Shown piece by piece: positions 1-6,739 of a stretch of 13,703 bases of DNA. Position numbers and translations under genes: made by a program. Below the pieces are notes generated by a model. The model searched no databases and had not been told where the DNA came from. It saw nothing but the letters and a program-made list of their open reading frames with translations. The stretch is taken from NCBI GenBank assembly GCA_910586735.1, contig CAJUJW010000063.1, forward strand, positions 1 through 13,703, read 5' to 3'. The DNA comes from an uncultured Oscillibacter sp. Its GTDB lineage: Bacteria; Bacillota; Clostridia; Oscillospirales; Oscillospiraceae. How positions within the stretch are numbered: position 1 is the stretch's first letter; each line of letters begins with the position of its first letter.

Positions 1-287
1 TCCTCCCATATCGCTGCTATTTGGTTATTTCTGGTTAACTTAATGGCATTGCTCAATTTGAGACGCTTTTTCGGGCTACGGACCCGGAGTACAGGATAGG
101 GCTGACTTTAATCGTGAAAGTAGTTTGAAAACTACATACGTTTCCTATGATAACCCAAGGCCACCGCAAGGCGGCATAGGTTTCTGGCTGGCGGGGCCGG
201 GGTTCAACTCTTTCGATCAGATTTTGGATAAAGGGGCAATGCCCATTCCAGCCTGTCGGGCCTGTTCCTTCAAGTGTGCGTTTGTCT

Positions 288-459
288 GTCAGTTATACGC
301 TGACGTGTCGGCTGCGTTTTCTCATAGCCGCTTCCTCGTATTAAGTTATTAGAGCCCCTCTGCAAGGGCTGTGCTACACTGTAAAGGATGCTGTGGATTG
401 GTTGGGTTCTCCTACCACTTGGATGGTTCAGAAAAGCTTCCAACCACAGCCCTTTGCAG
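288..459 (+). ncRNA. Candidate structured RNA (possible IS110 bridge-RNA remnant)
   Basis: Two short hairpins (288-304 and 309-330) are followed by a long-range imperfect inverted repeat whose arms are CTGCAAGGGCTGTG (360-373) and CACAGCCCTTTGCAG (445-459), with one extra base in the right arm. Inside the loop, GCTGTGG (390-396) gives an alternative partner for CCACAGC. IS110-family elements are known to encode a structured bridge RNA in the non-coding DNA upstream of the transposase, and this segment sits in that place. The identity is inferred from position and folding potential only. The transposase is broken, so the RNA, if real, is likely a relic unless a complete copy of the element acts in trans. 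Confidence 0.25.
360..459. repeat. Imperfect long-range inverted repeat upstream of the IS110 transposase
   Basis: The left arm at 360-373 and the right arm at 445-459 pair over 14 positions with a single bulged base. The GCTGTG core recurs once more in the intervening loop (390-395), so two mutually exclusive pairings are possible. Confidence 0.5.
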
Positions 460-566
460 TTATGTTAATCAGTTAAATATCGCCGGACGGTTTATGTGGA
501 ACAAGGCTACAAAAGCAAAGTGTTCTGTGGATGCAGCATTACGAATTTTCCGTTGGAGGTATTGCT

Positions 567-1394
567 ATGATTTGCGTAGGAATTGATATGGCAAAGGACA
601 AGCACGACTGCTTTTTCCTCAACTCAGAAGGCGCAGTCCTGGCAAATGTGTTCACCATCTCCAATAACATGGAGGGCTTCAACATCCTGCTGGGCAAGTT
701 CCATGCTTGTGCCACACCCGGCGACCGGGCATTACATCTGCAACATCCTCGTGTTTCTTCTTGACAACGGTCAGGCCACCTATGTCCTGATCCCTCTGCG
801 CACCAACTTTTACCGGAAAAGCTTCTTTCTCAGAAAGACAAAGACAGACCGGGTGGACGCGCGAACGATTGCGGCATGCTTCTGTCCTATGCGGGTCTCA
901 AGCCCTACACGGATACAGCATACCACAATGAGGAGCTAAAGTCACTGACCAGATATCATTTTGCCAAGGTTAAAGAACGGGCCCAGCTGAAGCGGTCCGT
1001 TTCCAGGTCGGCGTGCATCCTCTTCCCAGAACTGAAGCGGCTGGTGCCAATATTTCACATGGCGTCTGTTTATGCCCTGTTATCTGAGTTCCCGATACCC
1101 ACCAAGTCCCTGAAACTGCAACACACCATTCGGCTTATTCGAGAGCTGGACGCCGAGATTTGGGAAATTGAGGCCGCGAATCAGGCCATTATGGAGGAGT
1201 TCCATTCTCCTATCACCACGATCCCCGGTATTGGATACCGCATGGGCACCATGATCTGGCCGAGGTCGGGGTCTTTTCCCGTTTTAATTCCTCTGACAAG
1301 CTGCTGGCCTATGCGGGGATGTCTCCCCCCCACTTACCAGTCTGGGCAACTCAAAAACTGCTATCCTCACATGGAAAAACGGTACTGTCAATAG
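567..1394 (+). pseudogene. IS110-family transposase, multiply frameshifted and deleted
   Basis: The start ATG at 567 follows GGAGG at 554-558 and opens with MICVGIDMAKDKHDCFFLN, the RuvC-like N-terminus of IS110 transposases with the first Asp of DEDD. The reading frame then breaks repeatedly. Near 728-735 a deletion joins the PGD segment directly to ATGHYICNIL and removes the expected LE motif, so the catalytic Glu is missing. KTDRVDAR is intact in the next frame (about 838-862). A one-base loss near 875 shifts the frame again into LKPYTDTAYHNEELKSLTRY. The stretch after LLSEFP (about 1095) lacks tens of residues seen in full-length relatives. A base is missing near 1257 (…MI then LAEVGVFSRF), and another shift falls at the C7 run (1325-1331) before TYQSGQL. 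The conserved C-terminal tail is absent. The family usually has 300-450 residues. The protein cannot be functional; the identification itself is secure. Confidence 0.9.
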
Positions 1395-1419
1395 TTACAC
1401 GCAAAAAGGTTTGCAGACT

Positions 1420-1836
1420 CTAGCAGAGTAAAGTCAGCCAACCTAAAGAGGCATCGTCAGCGAAAGCCTTTGAGTGCTCCATATTCATGTACTTCCTGCT
1501 GCTTTATTGGGTTTCGGCGACATAGCGCGGCCTAGCGCAGACCGGCATCAGGGCAGAGATGCCATCAGGGAACATCCCAACTACTCGGACACGGCGGCGA
1601 ATCTTCCGGTTGAGCCGCTCAATGACATTGTTGGTACAAATGCGGTCCAGTGCTCTCTGGGGAAGTCGCAGCTAGTCAGTGTCTCCTCAATGCCGTCCTT
1701 CACCTTTTAGGCAGCCTCTTTCCGCTCCATCTCCCCCAGCCAGGCCGCCACAGCATCGGTTTTATCGCGAGCAGCCTTCTTGCTCTCCCAGGCATAGATG
1801 GCCTTGAGCATTTTGGCCGCCAGAATTGCCTGATTG
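1420..1836 (-). pseudogene. IS256/mutator-type transposase, C-terminal remnant
   Basis: On the minus strand, pieces of a mutator-type transposase can be followed. They begin with AILAAKMLKAIYAWESKKAA and LGEMERKEAA, then an in-frame TAA at 1707-1709, then VKDGIEETLTSCDFPREHW. After a frameshift near 1645 the family's signature TNNVIERLNRKIRRR and VVGMFPDGISALM follow, with VCARPRYVAETQ. A second in-frame TAA lies at 1504-1506, then SSRKYMNME, and the frame closes at TAG (1420-1422). The N-terminal half with the catalytic Asp residues is absent. The remnant lies 25 bp beyond the IS110 pseudogene and faces it, so one element probably landed in, or recombined with, the other. The family call rests on the NNxIERLNxxIRRR and VVGxFPDGxSAL motifs and is firm; the exact left limit is not. 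Confidence 0.85.
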
Positions 1837-1984
1837 GAGTCGGGAGTTCTAGTGCCGCGAATCCTATATGAACGCAGAGGTATGGATATCAGCGGCTTGG
1901 ACACCGGCGGATTGACGGATTAAAGCGCCGCTGTAGGCATCGCCCAAGAGGACAGACGGACCGAATCCTGTTTTCCCGCCGGTC
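1837..1984. other. Short gap with unidentified gene debris
   Basis: On the minus strand an open stretch bounded by stops (about 1864-1981, some 39 codons) reads GGKTGFGPSVLLGDAYSGAL followed by IRQSAGVQAADIHTSAFI. It has no start codon and begins at a TGA overlapping the csoR stop region. The composition looks protein-like but I do not recognise the family. It may be the truncated tail of a gene lost during insertion-sequence activity, or chance. I see no terminator for csoR here. Confidence 0.3.
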
Positions 1985-2263
1985 TCATTTCACAAACTGG
2001 TCGATTGCCGCGGACAGCTCCTGAAGAACCTCCAAGTCCCCAGTTTCAACGGCGTCCACGATGCAATGTTCAATATGGTCCCGCAGAATCAGCTTTCCGA
2101 TGTTATTGACGGCGGATCTTACCGCGGCGATCTGGACGAGGACCTCACTGCAGTCCCGTCCCTCCTCTACCATGGTTTTGATGCTTTCCAGGTGCCCGAT
2201 GGCGCGGGAGAGCCGGTGTATGACCTTTTGGGTCTCCGTGTGGTGATGTTCATGGTGTTCCAT
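1985..2263 (-). CDS. csoR: CsoR/RcnR-family metal-sensing transcriptional repressor
   Basis: A 92-residue all-helical repressor of the CsoR/RcnR/FrmR family. Cys38, His63 and Cys67 keep the C-x24-H-x3-C spacing that binds Cu(I) in CsoR proteins, and the body (KVIHRLSRAIGHLESIKTMV, then VRSAVNNIGKLILRDHIEHC) is typical. The N-terminus is unusually His-rich (MEHHEHHHTE). Histidines at the N-terminus are metal ligands in the nickel sensors RcnR and InrS, so nickel is a real alternative to copper. The ATG at 2263 was chosen because AGGAGGAG lies just upstream, separated by a T run; longer in-frame extensions lose homology. No copper ATPase or chaperone lies next to it: insertion-sequence debris occupies the downstream side, and a MoxR gene diverges on the other. 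The symbol denotes the family; the metal is not proven. Confidence 0.88.
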   Translation of the reverse strand: MEHHEHHHTETQKVIHRLSRAIGHLESIKTMVEEGRDCSEVLVQIAAVRSAVNNIGKLILRDHIEHCIVDAVETGDLEVLQELSAAIDQFVK

Positions 2264-2270
2264 AAAAAAC

Positions 2271-2307
2271 TCCTCCTCATATTCCTCCTGGGAGGATATG
2301 AGGAGGA
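2271..2307 (-). promoter_or_regulatory. 37-bp palindrome over the csoR promoter and ribosome-binding site
   Basis: The arms TCCTCCTCATAT (2271-2282) and ATATGAGGAGGA (2296-2307) are perfect complements. Inside them CCTCC (2284-2288) and GGAGG (2291-2295) pair as well, leaving one bulged T and a two-base loop. On the minus strand the distal arm contains the csoR Shine-Dalgarno and is followed by a T6 run ending at the ATG. As DNA it could be an operator for CsoR, whose own -10 overlaps it. As RNA it resembles an intrinsic terminator that also buries the ribosome-binding site. The sequence alone cannot decide between these. Confidence 0.65.
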
Positions 2308-2332
2308 TACCATATCCACCGGCATTTTGCAA
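2304..2332 (-). promoter_or_regulatory. Candidate promoter for csoR
   Basis: On the minus strand TTGCAA (2327-2332, -35, 4/6) and TATCCT (2304-2309, -10, 4/6) are separated by exactly 17 bp. The -10 runs into the 2271-2307 palindrome, which would place an operator over the transcription start. Confidence 0.45.
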
Positions 2333-2444
2333 GAGCAAGTCGAATTTCAGGCGCCGCCGCCTGTCTGTTCCACGCCGCCGCAGTCTTCCATACCGCGTTT
2401 CTCTGCCGCCCCCGTGAGCGGCAGCATTTGCGCGTAAATAAGAA

Positions 2445-2473
2445 TTGTCTTTCAGCGGGAAATGTGATACCAT
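2445..2473 (+). promoter_or_regulatory. Candidate promoter for the moxR/VWA pair
   Basis: TTGTCT (2445-2450, -35, 4/6) and TACCAT (2468-2473, -10, 4/6) have a 17-bp spacer and lie 34 bp before the chosen MoxR start. It is the best match in the divergent csoR-moxR intergenic region but only moderate. Confidence 0.4.
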
Positions 2474-2507
2474 TCTATCTGATTTATATGTTCAAAGGAG
2501 CCTTAAT

Positions 2508-3404
2508 ATGGACATGACTGCTTTGCGGGCCAGGCTGGACGAGGCCCACTATATTTATGACGACGAATTGGTTACCACGCTCTGGGTGGCGCTGAAGCTG
2601 GGGAGGCCTCTACTGATCGAGGGGGCTGCCGGCGTGGGCAAGACGGAGATTGCCAAGGTCATGGCTTCCGCCCTGGACCGGGAGCTGGTCCGCCTCCAGT
2701 GCTATGAGGGCTTGGACGAGAGCAAGGCGCTGTATGAGTGGAACTATCAAAAACAGCTGTTGAGCATACAGGTGCAGATGAACCGCCAGGACGTGGACGC
2801 ACTGACCCGCTCGCTGTTCAGCGACGACTATCTGCTCCAGCGCCCCCTTCTCCGCTCCATCCGCTCTGAGGAGCCGGTGGTTCTGCTCATTGATGAGATT
2901 GACAAATCGGATGAGGAATTCGAGGCGTTTTTGCTGGAGCTCCTCAGCGAGATGCAGGTCTCCATCCCCGAGGTGGGCGTGGTGCGGGCCAAGTCCATCC
3001 CCTTTGTGGTGCTCACCTCCAACCGCACCCGGCCCCTCAGCGAGGCCCTCCGGCGCCGGTGCGCCTATCTCTACATCCAGTATCCCAATCTGGACAAGGA
3101 GATGGCCATCATTCGCGCCAAGCTGCCCAATGTGAACGAGCATATAGCTCTCCAGGCGGCTCAGGCCGTCCACAGGCTGCGGGAGGCCGACGAGATTCTG
3201 AAAAAGCCCTCCATCGCCGAGACGCTGGACTGGGTTTCCGCCCTGGAGGCCCTGGGCGTCAGCGATCTGACGCCGGAGAGCGCCCGGCGGACCCTGGGCT
3301 TTGTCCTGAAAAGCAGTGAGGACCTGGAAGCGGCCGGCGCGGTCCTCTCCGGGCAGCCCCCGGAGGACGGACACTGCGGCCGCTGCCGGCAGGGACAGGC
3401 ATGA
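2508..3404 (+). CDS. MoxR-family AAA+ ATPase (CoxD-like)
   Basis: A 298-residue AAA+ ATPase. Walker A is GAAGVGKT (39-46), Walker B ends in LLIDEID with Asp129-Glu130, sensor 1 is TSNR (170-173), and ALRRRC (180-185) supplies arginine-finger candidates. MoxR ATPases work with von Willebrand factor A proteins as chaperone-like machines that insert cofactors or remodel a target; CoxD/CoxE act this way in maturation of aerobic CO dehydrogenase. The ATG at 2508 was chosen over upstream frame because AAAGGAG (2494-2500) stands 7 bases before it and homology starts here. The stop overlaps the next start (ATGA at 3401-3404), so the pair is translationally coupled. The client is unknown; neighbouring one-carbon genes make a metal-cofactor enzyme a reasonable guess but not a demonstrated one. 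Confidence 0.9.
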   Translation: MDMTALRARLDEAHYIYDDELVTTLWVALKLGRPLLIEGAAGVGKTEIAKVMASALDRELVRLQCYEGLDESKALYEWNYQKQLLSIQVQMNRQDVDALTRSLFSDDYLLQRPLLRSIRSEEPVVLLIDEIDKSDEEFEAFLLELLSEMQVSIPEVGVVRAKSIPFVVLTSNRTRPLSEALRRRCAYLYIQYPNLDKEMAIIRAKLPNVNEHIALQAAQAVHRLREADEILKKPSIAETLDWVSALEALGVSDLTPESARRTLGFVLKSSEDLEAAGAVLSGQPPEDGHCGRCRQGQA

Positions 3405-4684
3405 GCGGCGGCGTTTACCTGGAGAAGCTGACGGAGTTCTCCGCCCTGCTGCGGCAGGAGGGGCTGAACGTCGGGATACAGGAGACGGCGGACGCCGGAC
3501 TGATTCTCTCCAGCCTGGACCTGACGGACCGGGAGACGGTCCGGGGGGCCCTCCAGGCCGTCTACGCCAAAGGGCGGGAGGAGCAGGCCGTGTTCCGGCG
3601 GGCTTTCGACGGCTTCTTTGTCAGCGTGGAACAGCGGGAAGCCCTGCGCCGCAAGCACGAGGCGGAGGCCCAGGAGCTGGCCCGGCGCAGAGCCCAGGCG
3701 GAACAGGAGCTGCAGATCAACGGCAAACCCATGGAATTGCGGGAGGACCTGCGGGAGGTCTACGTCCGCATGGGCGAGCAAAAACAGGAGGAGCTGCGGC
3801 AGCTGCTGGAGCGGAGCCGGGGGCTCCTGGGCCGCAACCCGGAAAAGCTCACCAGCAATTTTGTCCGCTCCGTGTTCACCCGGTTTCTCCTGGAGCAGCA
3901 GATGGCCCTGGAGGACGCGGACCTGGGCGCGGAGGCGGCGGACCCGGACCTGGCCCTGCTCTACCGGGATATCTCCAGGTTCCGGGAGACGGATATCCCC
4001 CGGGCCGCCGCCCTCATCGCGTCCATCTCCCGCCGGCTGGACGCCGAGCTCAGCCGCCGGAAACAGGGATGGAGCCACAGCGGCAAGCTGAACTTCCGGC
4101 GCACCATCCGCAAGGGGCTGGAGACCGGCGGCAGCTTTTACCGCCTCTCCTGGAAGCGCAAAAGGCGGACCAGGCAGCGCCTGGTACTGCTGTGCGACGT
4201 GTCGGGCTCCATGCTTCAGTTCTCGGAGTTCGCCCTGCGGTTCCTGAAATCCATGAGCGAGGTGTCCGAGTCCTCGGAGGTTTACCTCTTCTCCGAGGAG
4301 ACGCGCCGGGTGGACCCCTTCGCCCTCCAGAACATGGACGCGTTCCGGGATTACGTGCGCTCCTCCGGGCTGTTTGGCCGGGGCACGGACCTGGGTTCCG
4401 CCCTGGAGCACCTGTGCCGCCGCCGCCCCGCCGCGCTGAGCAGCTCCACAACGCTGATTGTCCTCTCCGACACCAAGACCGTCAACATCCCCCGGGCCGC
4501 CCAGGCCCTGCTGGAGGCCCGGCGGCAGGCCGGGAAGGTCCTCTGGCTGAACCCGATCCCAGAGCGGAAGTGGCCCTATATACGCAGTGTCCAGACCCTG
4601 TCCGGGCTGTGCCAGATGGTCCCGTGCAGCACCCTGGACGAGCTGGCCAGGGCGTGCCGGAAGCTGATGAAGCAGGTTATATAG
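3401..4684 (+). CDS. VWA-domain protein, CoxE-like partner of MoxR
   Basis: A 427-residue soluble protein. Residues 1 to about 250 form a charged, mostly helical region, with a likely coiled-coil stretch around 78-145. A C-terminal von Willebrand factor A domain follows, with a complete metal-ion-dependent adhesion site: DVSGS (266-270), Thr329 in GRGTDLGSAL, and Asp357 in VLSDTKT. No signal peptide or membrane segment is visible, so it should be cytoplasmic. This architecture matches the CoxE/VWA proteins encoded directly after MoxR ATPases. The ATG overlaps the MoxR stop by four bases. No terminator follows, so read-through into the methylene-THF reductase genes is possible besides the promoter at 4699-4727. 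The substrate of the pair is unknown. Confidence 0.88.
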   Translation: MSGGVYLEKLTEFSALLRQEGLNVGIQETADAGLILSSLDLTDRETVRGALQAVYAKGREEQAVFRRAFDGFFVSVEQREALRRKHEAEAQELARRRAQAEQELQINGKPMELREDLREVYVRMGEQKQEELRQLLERSRGLLGRNPEKLTSNFVRSVFTRFLLEQQMALEDADLGAEAADPDLALLYRDISRFRETDIPRAAALIASISRRLDAELSRRKQGWSHSGKLNFRRTIRKGLETGGSFYRLSWKRKRRTRQRLVLLCDVSGSMLQFSEFALRFLKSMSEVSESSEVYLFSEETRRVDPFALQNMDAFRDYVRSSGLFGRGTDLGSALEHLCRRRPAALSSSTTLIVLSDTKTVNIPRAAQALLEARRQAGKVLWLNPIPERKWPYIRSVQTLSGLCQMVPCSTLDELARACRKLMKQVI

Positions 4685-4698
4685 CGCTTCGCTTGATA

Positions 4699-4727
4699 TT
4701 GACATCAGCGGGCCCGTGTAGTAAGAT
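4699..4727 (+). promoter_or_regulatory. Candidate promoter for the metV-rnfC / metV / metF operon
   Basis: A perfect -35 TTGACA (4699-4704) and a -10 TAAGAT (4722-4727, 4/6) are spaced by 17 bp, beginning 15 bp after the VWA stop codon. The downstream leader is about 40 nt. It is the strongest sigma-A-type match in the window. Confidence 0.6.
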
Positions 4728-4773
4728 TATTGTGGTAAATCCATAACGGCTCATAATAGAGGAAGGTGAGAGT

Positions 4774-6738
4774 TTGGAAAATTATACGAAATACAGGCTC
4801 AAATCATCTGAGGAGCTCAGCCAGGCGCTGGCCGGGACGGATCGCATCTTTGTCGTCTCCTGCAACAAATGCTTCAAGGAATTCACGGTTGCGGAGGAGC
4901 CGGAGTGCGGCGAGTTCACGGCCCTGGCAGAGACCCAGGGCAAAACCGTCACCGGCGCGGTCCGGGTCGATTTTCTGTGCAACAAGGCCCAGACTCTCCG
5001 CAAGCTCCAGGACGCTGTTCCGGCGGGGACCGAAAGCGTGTTTGTCATCTCCTGCGGCCTGGGCATTCAGACCGTCGCCGGCATGGTACAGCATCCGGTG
5101 TTCGCCGCCGCCGACACCATCTCCCGCCGGGGCCAGCACGGCATGGCCCTCACCCCAAAAGCCTGCGACGCCTGCGCCCAGTGCTACCTGAACGTCACGG
5201 GCGGTATCTGCCCGGTGGTCGACTGCTCCAAGAGTCTGCTGAACGGCCAGTGCGGCGGCGCGAAGGACGGCAAATGCGAGGTCGACCCTGCGAAGGACTG
5301 CGCCTGGGAGAAAATCCAGCGGCGGCTGGAAAAGCTGGGCCGTCTGGAGGAGTTCCGGGCACAGCCCGTCCAGCTGCGGGACTACGCCAAGGTCAACTCC
5401 AAGCTCATCAGCGAATATGTGCGCGCCGTCCGGGAAAAGCGGCTTGACGGGTTTTACGGCGGCGTCCACCCCTCCGAGCACAAAGAGCTGAGCGAGCACG
5501 CGGACCTGGTCCGCTTCCCGGAACCCGACGTGGTGGTCATCCCGCTGTCCATGCATGCCGGAAAGCCCGCCGATCCCCTGGTGAAGGCGGGAGACCGAGT
5601 CCGGGTCGGGCAGAAGATCGGGGAACAGGCGGGCTTTATCAGCGCGCCGGTCCACGCCAGCGTCAGCGGCACGGTTCTGGCGGTGGAGCCGCGGCGGCAC
5701 CCTGTGCTGGGTCCGGGCGTGCTCTCTGTGGTCATCCAGAATGACAAGCTGGGCACGCTGGACGAATCGGTTCAGCCCCACGGCGATATCGAGGCGCTGT
5801 CCCCGGAGGAAATCGTCGGGATTGTAAAGGACAAGGGCATCGTGGGCATGGGAGGCGCCAGCTTCCCCGCGTATGTGAAGCTCCAGCCCGGCAAGCCCAT
5901 CGACGCGGTGCTGCTGAACGGCTGCGAGTGCGAGCCCATGCTCACCGCAGACCACAAGGTGCTGCTCCACTACGCCGGCGACGTGGTCTACGGACTGCGG
6001 GCCATCATGAAGGCCGTGGGCGCGCCCCGGGGCGTGATTGTCATCGAGGACAACAAACCGGACGCCATCGCCCTGCTGGAGGAAAAGACGGCGTCCTATG
6101 AGAACATAGAGGTCATGGCGGTCCGGGTGAAGTATCCCCAGGGCGCGGAAAAGATGCTCATCAAGCGTGTCTTGGGCCGCTCGGTGCCCAGCGGCGGACT
6201 TCCGTCCGACGTGGGGGCCGTGGTGAGCAACGTCAGCTCCTCCAAGGCCATCGCGGACGCCATCCGAACCGGAATGCCCCTGATAGAGCGGGTGGTGTGC
6301 GTCACCGGCGACCGGGTTCGGACCCCCGGCAACTACATCGTCAAGGTTGGCACCCCCTTCCGGCAGATTCTGGACTTCTGCGGCGGCGCTCCGGGGGACG
6401 GCGTGACGGTCAAGATGGGCGGGCCCATGATGGGCACCCCCCAGACGGAGCTGGATGTCCCCGTCGTCAAGGCCGCCAACGGCATCGTCGCCTGTGAGAC
6501 CGACCAAACCGCCGCCGCGGAATGCATCAAATGCGGCCGCTGCGCGGACGTGTGCCCCATGGAGCTGTCCCCGCTGTACTTCCCCAAGTACGTGGAGGCG
6601 GGCAATCTCCAGGGCCTCAAGGAACAAAATATCATGGACTGTATGGAGTGCCGCTGCTGCGAGTATATCTGCTCGTCCAAAATCCCGCTGGTCACGAAGA
6701 TTCGGGAGGGCAAGGCGGCTGTAAGGGGGATGAAGTGA
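4774..6738 (+). CDS. MetV-like domain fused to RnfC-like NADH/FMN/Fe-S subunit (RnfC2-type)
   Basis: A 654-residue fusion. Residues 1-195 are a cysteine-rich MetV-like (methylene-THF reductase C-terminal) domain: CNKC (30-33), CDACAQC (131-137), then Cys146, 151, 160, 168 and 176 within GGICPVVDCSKSLLNGQCGG. Residues from about 225 onward are RnfC-like: GGVHPSEHKEL, a lipoyl-like hairpin near 260-305 (APVHASVSGTVLAVE), the nucleotide/FMN-binding GMGGASFP (358-365), and NGCECEP. At the C-terminus are two 4Fe-4S motifs, C584-x2-C-x2-C-x3-C594-P and C623-x2-C-x2-C-x3-C633. Ordinary RnfC lacks the first 200 residues. Combined with MetV and MetF downstream it resembles the MetVF-RnfC2 NADH-dependent methylene-THF reductase described from Acetobacterium woodii, with RnfC as NADH-oxidising subunit. 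The start is TTG, supported by GAGGAAGGTGA at 4759-4769. No other rnf genes are nearby, so this is not a membrane Rnf complex here. Confidence 0.87.
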   Translation: MENYTKYRLKSSEELSQALAGTDRIFVVSCNKCFKEFTVAEEPECGEFTALAETQGKTVTGAVRVDFLCNKAQTLRKLQDAVPAGTESVFVISCGLGIQTVAGMVQHPVFAAADTISRRGQHGMALTPKACDACAQCYLNVTGGICPVVDCSKSLLNGQCGGAKDGKCEVDPAKDCAWEKIQRRLEKLGRLEEFRAQPVQLRDYAKVNSKLISEYVRAVREKRLDGFYGGVHPSEHKELSEHADLVRFPEPDVVVIPLSMHAGKPADPLVKAGDRVRVGQKIGEQAGFISAPVHASVSGTVLAVEPRRHPVLGPGVLSVVIQNDKLGTLDESVQPHGDIEALSPEEIVGIVKDKGIVGMGGASFPAYVKLQPGKPIDAVLLNGCECEPMLTADHKVLLHYAGDVVYGLRAIMKAVGAPRGVIVIEDNKPDAIALLEEKTASYENIEVMAVRVKYPQGAEKMLIKRVLGRSVPSGGLPSDVGAVVSNVSSSKAIADAIRTGMPLIERVVCVTGDRVRTPGNYIVKVGTPFRQILDFCGGAPGDGVTVKMGGPMMGTPQTELDVPVVKAANGIVACETDQTAAAECIKCGRCADVCPMELSPLYFPKYVEAGNLQGLKEQNIMDCMECRCCEYICSSKIPLVTKIREGKAAVRGMK

Positions 6739-6739
6739 T

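Larger units (their letters stand above)
1..566. other. Non-coding, hairpin-rich flank of the IS110-type element
   Basis: I see no convincing gene here; the short open frames lack family resemblance and good start signals. The stretch contains several local inverted repeats: 120-135 (6-7 bp stem), CCTATG/CATAGG at 144-149 and 175-180 enclosing a CCGC/GCGG stem, GTCAG/CTGAC at 288-292 and 300-304, CGGCT/AGCCG at 309-313 and 326-330, and a longer imperfect pair at 360-373 and 445-459. Its position directly upstream of an IS110-type transposase start suggests that at least the right part is the non-coding left end of that element. The outer boundary of the element cannot be placed from the sequence: IS110 elements often lack terminal inverted repeats and I see no duplicated target. 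Confidence 0.5.

Noticed and set aside
181..225. GGGGTTCAACTC resembling a tRNA T-arm
   Set aside because: No acceptor stem, D-arm or anticodon arm can be built around it.
125..586. Two small plus-strand open frames upstream of the IS110 transposase
   Set aside because: They cover the hairpins, lack good ribosome-binding sites and resemble no family; better explained as non-coding element DNA.
3161..4705. Minus-strand open frame of about 514 codons opposite the moxR/VWA pair
   Set aside because: Same reasoning: it spans two real genes, has a biased composition and no family signature or ribosome-binding site of note.
3316..4746. Plus-strand frame of about 476 codons overlapping the VWA gene
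   Set aside because: Pro/Gly/Arg-rich out-of-frame translation of the VWA gene, which itself has a complete MIDAS and a coupled start.
4774..6738. Reading the RnfC-like gene as part of a membrane Rnf complex
   Set aside because: No rnfD/G/E/A/B neighbours; it has an N-terminal MetV domain and is coupled to metV and metF, so a soluble reductase subunit fits better.
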